Shown piece by piece: positions 1-5,071 of a stretch of 7,158 nucleotides of DNA (within the stretch, counting starts at the first letter, position 1; each line of letters begins with the position of its first letter). The DNA comes from Ramlibacter sp. (lineage in GTDB: Bacteria; Pseudomonadota; Gammaproteobacteria; Burkholderiales; Burkholderiaceae_C): NCBI GenBank assembly GCA_028292185.1, contig JAQGMT010000210.1, positions 1-7,158 on the forward strand, read 5' to 3'. Below the pieces are notes generated by a model. It searched no databases. It had not been told where the DNA came from and was given only the letters and a program-made list of their open reading frames with translations. Made by a program: the position numbers and the translations under genes.

Positions 1-1235
1 TGGACGATGCGCGCAAGGCGGCCGATGCCTCGGCCAGGCGTTATAGAGACGGCGCACCGCTGTCGGCCATCGACGGCATGCCCGTCGGCATCAAGGACCT
101 GATCCAGACCCGCGACATGCCCACCGAAATGGGCAGCCCCATCTTCAAGGGTGCGCGCACGGGCAACGACAGCGCCGTGGTGCGGGCGCTGCGCCAAGCA
201 GGCGCCATCGTGCTGGGCAAGACGGTGACCACCGAGTTCGGCATGTCGCATCCGGGTCCGACCACCAATCCGTTCGATCCGCGCCGCACCCCGGGCGGAT
301 CGTCCAGCGGTTCGGCGGCGGCGGTGGGCGCCGGCATGGTGCCGGTGTGCATCGGCAGCCAATTGCTGGGTTCGATCTTGCGGCCCGCCGGCTACTGCGC
401 CAACATCGCGATCAAGCCGACCTTGGGCGCGATCCATCGCGGCGAGCGCATGGGCAACAGCCAGGGCCATCTGGGCGTGCATGCGTCCTCGATGATCGAT
501 TTGTGGAACACCACCTACGAGCTTGCGTTGCGGGCCGGCGGCGACCCGGGATATCCGGGGCTGTATGGCGCCGCCGAAACACCGGCTGCACGCAAGCCGC
601 GCCGGCTGATCGTGATGGAGACCGAAGCCTGGCATCAGGTCGAGGCCCCGACGATCGAAGCTTTCGAGAAGATCCTGCACTCGCTGCGCCAGCAAGGCGT
701 CGAGGTGCTGCGCCGGGGCGACCATCCACTCATCGAGATGTTCGAGCAGTCGATTGCCGACAACATGGCGATGTGCCGCGACGTCATCGGCTTCGAAGGG
801 CGCTGGAATTACGAGAACCTGTTCGACCGCGCGCCCGGGATGCTGAGCGAAAGCCTGATGCAGCGCCTGAAGCGCTGGCGCACGCTCACGCGCGAGGAAT
901 ATCGCGTGGCCTTGAGCAAGCGCCAGGAAGCGCGCAATCGCCACGCGGCGCTGGCGCACGTGGGGGACGCGCTGATCGGCTTGTCGTCGAATGGCCCGGC
1001 CGCGTTTTTCGGCGATGAAACCGGCAGCGGACAAGGCATCGTGCACACCACGGGCACGCCTGCGATGGCGGCGCCTTCCTCGACACTGGGCGCGCCGGCC
1101 GTGGTCGTTCCCTTGTTGTCGGTGCATCGGATGCCGCTGGGCGTGCAGATTGTCGGCCAGCCGCACGGCGATGAAGCCACGGTGGGCATCGCGCGCTGGA
1201 TGCTGGAGAACCTGCCGGTGGGCAGCGTCGCTTGA
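1..1235 (+). CDS. Amidase-signature hydrolase, 5' end outside the window
   Basis: This enzyme probably hydrolyses a carboxamide to the acid and ammonia in the cytoplasm. The reading frame is open from base 3, so the true start lies upstream; 410 residues are visible and only a short N-terminal piece should be missing. Family features, in visible residue numbers, are the IDGMPVGIKD segment with the likely catalytic Lys31, the Gly/Ser-rich PGGSSSGSAAAVGAG segment with the likely bridging Ser100, and LGSILRPA with the likely nucleophile Ser124. The C-terminal part has the usual LGAPAVVVPL...PLGVQIVG ending. The residues before Ser124 read Q-L-L-G-S, where the family usually has T-G-G-S or A-G-S, so the oxyanion-hole region is atypical. 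It is followed after 13 bases by an ABC ATPase gene and is probably in the same operon. The substrate is unknown; GatA is unlikely given the operon context. Confidence 0.93.
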   Translation, partial: DDARKAADASARRYRDGAPLSAIDGMPVGIKDLIQTRDMPTEMGSPIFKGARTGNDSAVVRALRQAGAIVLGKTVTTEFGMSHPGPTTNPFDPRRTPGGSSSGSAAAVGAGMVPVCIGSQLLGSILRPAGYCANIAIKPTLGAIHRGERMGNSQGHLGVHASSMIDLWNTTYELALRAGGDPGYPGLYGAAETPAARKPRRLIVMETEAWHQVEAPTIEAFEKILHSLRQQGVEVLRRGDHPLIEMFEQSIADNMAMCRDVIGFEGRWNYENLFDRAPGMLSESLMQRLKRWRTLTREEYRVALSKRQEARNRHAALAHVGDALIGLSSNGPAAFFGDETGSGQGIVHTTGTPAMAAPSSTLGAPAVVVPLLSVHRMPLGVQIVGQPHGDEATVGIARWMLENLPVGSVA

Positions 1236-1248
1236 TGCCGCCCGTTTC

Positions 1249-2040
1249 ATGAAGAAGGACGCGTTTCTGCCTTACACGATCTCGGTCGAGCATCTCGGCA
1301 AGACCTACAAGAGCGCCGATGGGCAAGCGCTGGTCGCGCTCAAGGACCTGAGCTTCGAGATCCAGGACGGCGAATTCATTTGCCTGGTCGGGCCGAGCGG
1401 CTGCGGCAAGTCGACCTTGCTGAAAATCCTGGGTGGCTTGCTCAAGCGCACCAGCGGAGCGGCTCGCATCGGCGAGCGCAGCCTCGACGGCCCCGGCCCC
1501 GACATCGGTTTCGTGTTCCAGGCGCCGACGCTGCTGCCCTGGCGCACCATCCTCGAAAACGTGTTGCTGCCCACCGAGATCCGCCGCTTGCCGGTGGAAC
1601 AGTTTCGCGCCAAGGCGCTGGAGTTGCTGGCCATGGTGGGGCTGGCCGGCTTCGAGAACCGCTATTCGTCCGAACTGTCCGGCGGCATGCAGCAGCGCGC
1701 GGCGATCGTGCGGGCCCTGGTGCAAGACCCGCCGGTGCTGCTGATGGACGAGCCCTTCGGCGCGCTCGATGCGCTGACGCGCGAGCAGATGAACCTCGAG
1801 GTGCTGAAGATCTGGAGCCGCACGAAGAAGACCGTGGTGTTCGTGACGCACTCGATCGCCGAAGCCGTGTTCCTGGCCGACCGCGTGTTCGTCATGACCC
1901 CGCGGCCGGGCAAGATCGACGAGATCATCAACATCGAGCTGCCGCGCCCGCGCGACCTCTCGCTCATCAACACCGACAAGTTCGGCGTGTACGCAAGCCG
2001 CATCCGCCAGCTGCTGCAGGCCAAGGGAGACCTGTCGTGA
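1249..2040 (+). CDS. ABC transporter ATP-binding protein, nitrate/sulfonate/taurine type
   Basis: This 263-residue protein is the cytoplasmic ATPase that powers the importer formed with the next two genes. All nucleotide-binding motifs are intact: Walker A GPSGCGKST (48-56), Q-loop Gln91 in FVFQAPTLLPW, signature LSGGMQQR (143-150), Walker B VLLMDEP (163-169) with catalytic Glu168, D-loop GALD (171-174) and switch His201 in VTHSIAEA. The LLPWRT segment after the Q-loop and the THSIAEAVFLADRV stretch are typical of the SsuB/TauB-like group (COG1116). ATG 1249 was chosen because the family's N-terminus (ISVEHLGKTYK) begins just after it. The frame is open upstream to 991, but that part only shadows the amidase gene. 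No good Shine-Dalgarno sequence precedes the start, so translation may be coupled to the amidase 13 bases upstream. The gene overlaps the permease by 4 bases. The transported substrate is not identifiable. Confidence 0.95.
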   Translation: MKKDAFLPYTISVEHLGKTYKSADGQALVALKDLSFEIQDGEFICLVGPSGCGKSTLLKILGGLLKRTSGAARIGERSLDGPGPDIGFVFQAPTLLPWRTILENVLLPTEIRRLPVEQFRAKALELLAMVGLAGFENRYSSELSGGMQQRAAIVRALVQDPPVLLMDEPFGALDALTREQMNLEVLKIWSRTKKTVVFVTHSIAEAVFLADRVFVMTPRPGKIDEIINIELPRPRDLSLINTDKFGVYASRIRQLLQAKGDLS

Positions 2041-2894
2041 ACGACACCGTGGTGCAAAGCGCCAAGCCGGTACGGTCCTGGCCGGCCAGTCTCGCGGCGC
2101 TGATCCGCAAGCGCCCCGACTTGACGATCTCGCCGCTGATCCTGCTGCTGCTGCTGGCCGGCTGGCACTACGCAACGAAAAACCTGGGCATTCCCAGCTT
2201 CATCCTGCCGCCGCCCGGCGAAGTGTGGGATGCGCTGGTGGCGGGGGTGATGACCGGACCGAAGGACCTGGCCGGCTTCTGGTACCACGGTGGCGTCACC
2301 ATCGCCGAGTCGCTGCTCGGATTTTTCATCGGCTCGGGCATTGGCGTGGTGACGGGATTTGCACTGGCGCGCTGGAAGTTCCTGGAATCCGTGGCGCTGC
2401 CTTACATCATCATCTTCCAGGCCTTGCCCAAGGTGGCGCTGGCGCCGCTGCTGATCATCTGGTTCGGCTTCGGCATCGAAGGCAAGGTGCTGATCTCCGC
2501 CATCCTGAGTTTCTTCCCGGTGCTGGTCAACAGCATGGCGGGCTATCGCTCGGTCGATCCGACGGGCATCGACCTGGCGAAGTCGTGCAACGCATCCGAG
2601 TGGCAGATCTTCTGCAAGATCATCCTGCCGGGCTCGCTGCCCTTCGTCTTCGCGGGGCTGAACGTGGCGTCGATCCTGGCCATGCTGGGCGCGATCGTCG
2701 GCGAGTTCGTCAGCGCGCGCGCGGGGCTGGGCTCGCTCCTGCTTCAGTATCAGCAATCGATGCAGATCGCGCCGGTGTTCGCCGTGCTCATCGTGCTGGC
2801 CGTTGTGGGCTACGCGATGAACATCGCGGTGCGCCTGGCCGAGCGCAAGTATTGTTTCTGGGTGGAACGCTCGGGCCCGCAGGCCGAAGCGTGA
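2037..2894 (+). CDS. ABC transporter permease, SsuC/TauC-like
   Basis: This 285-residue inner-membrane protein forms the translocation channel of the importer. The GTG start at 2037 overlaps the ATPase stop in the arrangement GTGA and is preceded by AAGGGAG (2023-2029) at good spacing. Six hydrophobic segments are visible at about residues 32-46, 86-110, 119-143, 150-168, 204-222 and 246-266. The family's PSFILPPPGEVW segment lies at 53-64. The cytoplasmic EAA loop that docks on the ATPase reads LAKSCNASEWQIF then KIILPGSLP (180-202). The Gly usual in this loop (L-G-A-S) is replaced by Asn185, while the downstream I-x-LP is kept. Length is normal for the BPD_transp_1 family. The binding-protein gene follows after 25 bases. 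Confidence 0.95.
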   Translation: MNDTVVQSAKPVRSWPASLAALIRKRPDLTISPLILLLLLAGWHYATKNLGIPSFILPPPGEVWDALVAGVMTGPKDLAGFWYHGGVTIAESLLGFFIGSGIGVVTGFALARWKFLESVALPYIIIFQALPKVALAPLLIIWFGFGIEGKVLISAILSFFPVLVNSMAGYRSVDPTGIDLAKSCNASEWQIFCKIILPGSLPFVFAGLNVASILAMLGAIVGEFVSARAGLGSLLLQYQQSMQIAPVFAVLIVLAVVGYAMNIAVRLAERKYCFWVERSGPQAEA

Positions 2895-2910
2895 CGCCGT
2901 TGGTTTCTTC

Positions 2911-2917
2911 GAGGTGA
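2911..2917 (+). promoter_or_regulatory. Ribosome binding site that fixes the binding-protein start
   Basis: GAGGTGA, continued by T, matches the extended anti-Shine-Dalgarno complement. It sits directly before ATG 2920. The alternative in-frame GTG at 2914 lies inside this site and has no ribosome binding site of its own, so ATG 2920 is preferred. Confidence 0.75.
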
Positions 2918-2919
2918 TT

Positions 2920-4008
2920 ATGAAAACGTTTTTTGCGATGAAAGCTGTCGTTTTGTCCGGGCTCGCGGCGCTGTCGATGAGCGGCGCGGCCTTGGCCCAG
3001 AAGCTCACGCCGATCGAGATCGTGCACCCGACGCCGATCGTCACGCCGTCGGACAGCATCTACGAGTACGCGGTGCCGCACAAGCTGGGCTACTACGCGC
3101 AGGAAGGCCTCGACGCGCACTTCAACCAGTCGGCCGGCATCGTCGCGTCGGCGCAGACCTTGCAGAGCGGCGCGGCGCAGTTCGCGATCACCAATCCCGA
3201 GGTGATCATGCAGATGCGCGAGCAGGGCAGCGACATCATCGGCATCATGACCCTCAAGCTGGTCAACGGCGTGGTCATGGCGGTGCTGGACGATTCGCCG
3301 ATCAAGGGCCTGGACGACCTTAAGGGCAAGACCGTGGGCGGCATGTCTTTCGGCGGCGGCGGGGGGCTGCTGCTGACCAAGGTGCTGGCGAAGAAGGGGC
3401 TGGGCCCCAACGACTACTCGCGCGTGGTCACCGGGGTGGGCGGTGCTGCCGCCGCGGCGCTCCAGACCAAGAAGGTGGACGCCATGATCCTGTGGGATTC
3501 GGCGTTCGCGACCCTCGAGAACGCGGGCATCAAGCTGCGCTACATCAAGGTGCCGGAAGAAGAGAACATGGCGGGCCAGCTGCTGGCGACCACCGAGCGC
3601 TTCATCAAGCAGAACCGCAAGGCCGTGGAAGGCACCTGCCGCGCGATCGCCAAGGGAATCTATTTCGCGCGCCTCGGGCCGGCGACGACGATGCCGATCT
3701 TCATGGAAGCTTTCCCCTCGGTGGTGCCGCCCAACTCCGACCGCGCCAAGCTGGCGCGTGATTACACGCACGTGTTCGAGGCTTACCTCAAGGCCGGCTT
3801 CAAGGACACGCCGCCCGAGGGTCGCGTTGGCGAGTTCAACGAGGACAAATGGAAGTACACCCAGGCGTTCTACAAGGACGCTGGGATGCTCAAGGGCAGC
3901 CAACCTGTCAAGCAGGCCTACACGACGGAGTTCCTGGACAAGTGCAACGACTTCGACCGCAAGGCGGTCGCGGCGGATTTCAAGAAGTTCAAGGACTCCG
4001 TGCGCTGA
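2920..4008 (+). CDS. Periplasmic substrate-binding protein, NMT1/SsuA/TauA-like
   Basis: This 362-residue protein is the likely periplasmic receptor that delivers the ligand to the permease encoded upstream. The N-terminus is a signal peptide with Lys2 and Lys8, a hydrophobic core and the cleavage motif ALA|QK after residue 26. The mature part follows the COG0715 pattern: an early segment ending KLGYYAQEGLDAHF, a first-lobe LDDLKGKTVGG segment, then VTGVGGAAAAALQTKKVDAMILWD (about 170-193), the usual hinge and second-lobe region with Trp192-Asp193. A five-Gly run (145-149) lies where relatives have a ligand-contacting Gly/Ser loop. Two cysteines (240 and 342) remain in the mature protein and could form a disulfide. 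Ligands of this family include sulfonates, nitrate, pyrimidine precursors and aromatic acids, so the ligand cannot be assigned; the amidase and PuuE-like neighbours favour a nitrogenous organic compound. Confidence 0.92.
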   Translation: MKTFFAMKAVVLSGLAALSMSGAALAQKLTPIEIVHPTPIVTPSDSIYEYAVPHKLGYYAQEGLDAHFNQSAGIVASAQTLQSGAAQFAITNPEVIMQMREQGSDIIGIMTLKLVNGVVMAVLDDSPIKGLDDLKGKTVGGMSFGGGGGLLLTKVLAKKGLGPNDYSRVVTGVGGAAAAALQTKKVDAMILWDSAFATLENAGIKLRYIKVPEEENMAGQLLATTERFIKQNRKAVEGTCRAIAKGIYFARLGPATTMPIFMEAFPSVVPPNSDRAKLARDYTHVFEAYLKAGFKDTPPEGRVGEFNEDKWKYTQAFYKDAGMLKGSQPVKQAYTTEFLDKCNDFDRKAVAADFKKFKDSVR

Positions 4009-4033
4009 GCGCGGAGTTTGTTCCACATATTCT

Positions 4034-4040
4034 GAGGTGA
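4034..4040 (+). promoter_or_regulatory. Ribosome binding site of the PuuE-like gene
   Basis: GAGGTGA lies 5 bases before ATG 4046 and repeats the site used by the binding-protein gene. The frame is open further upstream to 3758, inside the binding-protein gene, but this site and the start of the protein homology both place the start at 4046. Confidence 0.7.
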
Positions 4041-4045
4041 ACACC

Positions 4046-4906
4046 ATGATCGATCTCGGAGCGAGACGCCCGCCCATCACCTGGCCCAACGGCGCGCGCA
4101 TCGCGTTCTCCGTCACGGTGGCCGTGGAGGCGTTCCAGAACGCCTGCCAGTATCGCCACGGCCCGCCCGGCGTGGCCACCAAACCCGACTACTTCTCGCT
4201 GTCGTACGCGCAGTACGGCCAGACGACCGGCGTCTGGCGTTTGATGGACCTGCTCGACCGCGAGGGGCTGAAGGCGGCGGTCAGCGTGTCGGGCCAAGCG
4301 GCCGAGCTGGTGCCCAAGACGCTCAAGGTGATGAGCGACGCCGGCCACGAGATGGTGGGGCATGGCTGGATCCAGGACGTCGCCATCGGGCAGGACGTCG
4401 AATCGCAGGCCGCGGACATCAAGCGGACGCTGGACGCGATCGAAGGTGCCACCGGACAGCGCCCGGTCGGCTGGACCAGCCAGGGCAGCATGGGCAACGA
4501 GAACACGCTGGTCGCGCAGGACATGGTGGGCGGCATGCTGTGGAACGGCGATGACGCCAGCGACGACGTGCCATTCATCCGCAAGGTCGGCGACAAGCCC
4601 TACGTCATCCTGCCGCGCAACAACTTCCCCGCCAACGACCTGATCCTTTGGGTCAAGCCGACCAATGCGCCGAGCGTGCTCTTCGAATCGTTCAAGGATG
4701 CTTTCGACACGCTCTACGAAGAGGGCTGCAACGGTTCGCCCAAGTGGATCGAGGTGGTGATGCATTCGCACTTCGCGGGACGCGCGACGCTGATCCCGAC
4801 GCTGCGCAAGGTATTCGCCTATGCTCGGCAGCACGAGCGCGTGTGGTACACGCAGCGGCGCGATATCGCCAAGTGGACGCTCGAGCAGGCGATGGGCAAG
4901 GCCTGA
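4046..4906 (+). CDS. PuuE-like polysaccharide-deacetylase-fold hydrolase
   Basis: This 286-residue cytoplasmic protein (no signal peptide) has the NodB/CE4 fold but resembles the PuuE allantoinase and cyclic-imidase branch. Visible features are YAQYGQTTGVWRLMDLLDREG (from about 54), the strand AAVSVSG, GHEMVGHGW (100-108), TGQRPVGWTSQG (136-147), WNGDDASDDVPF (166-177) and a C-terminal HSHFAGR (240-246) like the HPxxxGR ending of PuuE proteins. The metal-site motifs of true deacetylases are degenerate. TFDDG has no clear equivalent in the first strand (FSVTVAVEAF), and HSxxHP is represented by H106-G-W-I-Q-D, with Gln110 where the second metal histidine would be. That argues against cell-wall or chitin deacetylation. 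Within the operon it probably opens a cyclic amide, imide or ureide brought in by the transporter. Family placement is firm; the substrate is inferred. Confidence 0.88.
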   Translation: MIDLGARRPPITWPNGARIAFSVTVAVEAFQNACQYRHGPPGVATKPDYFSLSYAQYGQTTGVWRLMDLLDREGLKAAVSVSGQAAELVPKTLKVMSDAGHEMVGHGWIQDVAIGQDVESQAADIKRTLDAIEGATGQRPVGWTSQGSMGNENTLVAQDMVGGMLWNGDDASDDVPFIRKVGDKPYVILPRNNFPANDLILWVKPTNAPSVLFESFKDAFDTLYEEGCNGSPKWIEVVMHSHFAGRATLIPTLRKVFAYARQHERVWYTQRRDIAKWTLEQAMGKA

Positions 4907-5019
4907 AGCGGCTCCTCTGCCAGCCCGGCAGCGGTGTGAGCTTCGAAACAGCTGAGACTCCCATGCAACTCATGTAGAAAATGTTTTCGCGCCGGCCTCC
5001 TGCCGCGCCTGGGCTAATC

Positions 5020-5032
5020 CAGAATTATTCTG
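5020..5032. promoter_or_regulatory. Perfect 13-base palindrome, candidate operator
   Basis: CAGAATTATTCTG is a perfect inverted repeat (CAGAAT, central T, ATTCTG), centred about 46 bases before the GTG start at 5072. Its AT-rich centre stands out in GC-rich surroundings and its placement suits a regulator-binding site. The regulator is unknown and a chance occurrence is possible. Confidence 0.35.
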
Positions 5033-5060
5033 CAGCGTCGCGTTTGGCGCAGCGCAGAAC

Positions 5061-5066
5061 AGGAGG
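5061..5066 (+). promoter_or_regulatory. Ribosome binding site that fixes the GTG start at 5072
   Basis: AGGAGG lies 5 bases upstream of GTG 5072. The signal peptide begins immediately after that codon, so the GTG start is well supported. Confidence 0.75.
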
Positions 5067-5071
5067 CCATA

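Larger units (their letters stand above)
4907..5071. other. Non-coding gap between the operon and the secreted-protein gene
   Basis: This 165-base gap has more A+T than the flanking genes (for example 4971-4986). It holds a short hairpin without a T-run (4917-4931), a perfect 13-base palindrome (5020-5032) and the ribosome binding site of the next gene (5061-5066). A promoter for the next gene is expected here because the preceding operon ends at 4906, but I see no convincing -35/-10 pair. The nearest to a -10 is AATTAT inside the palindrome, with a poor -35. Confidence 0.6.

Noticed and set aside
991..1248. Upstream in-frame extension of the ABC ATPase
   Set aside because: This stretch lies inside the amidase gene in another frame and encodes Arg/Ala-rich nonsense; the family N-terminus begins after ATG 1249.
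2142..2156. Five CTG repeats
   Set aside because: They encode consecutive leucines of the first membrane segment of the permease; this is ordinary coding sequence.
886..2175. Minus-strand open frame of 429 codons
   Set aside because: It crosses the boundary of two certain plus-strand genes and shows no motif.
1662..3059. Minus-strand open frame of 465 codons opposite the ATPase and permease
   Set aside because: Both plus-strand genes are certain, and the antisense product is a low-information Arg/His/Gln/Asp-rich sequence.
4002..4012. Small palindrome GCGC-TGA-GCGC at the binding-protein stop codon
   Set aside because: A 4-base GC stem with no T-run is expected by chance in sequence this GC-rich.
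2788..4182. Minus-strand open frame of 464 codons opposite the binding-protein gene
   Set aside because: It shadows a well-identified binding protein; its composition is rich in Arg, His, Leu and Val with no domain signature.
4917..4931. Hairpin CTGCC-AGCCC-GGCAG just after the operon, considered as a terminator
   Set aside because: The stem is only 5 bases and no T-run follows, so it does not meet the pattern of an intrinsic terminator.
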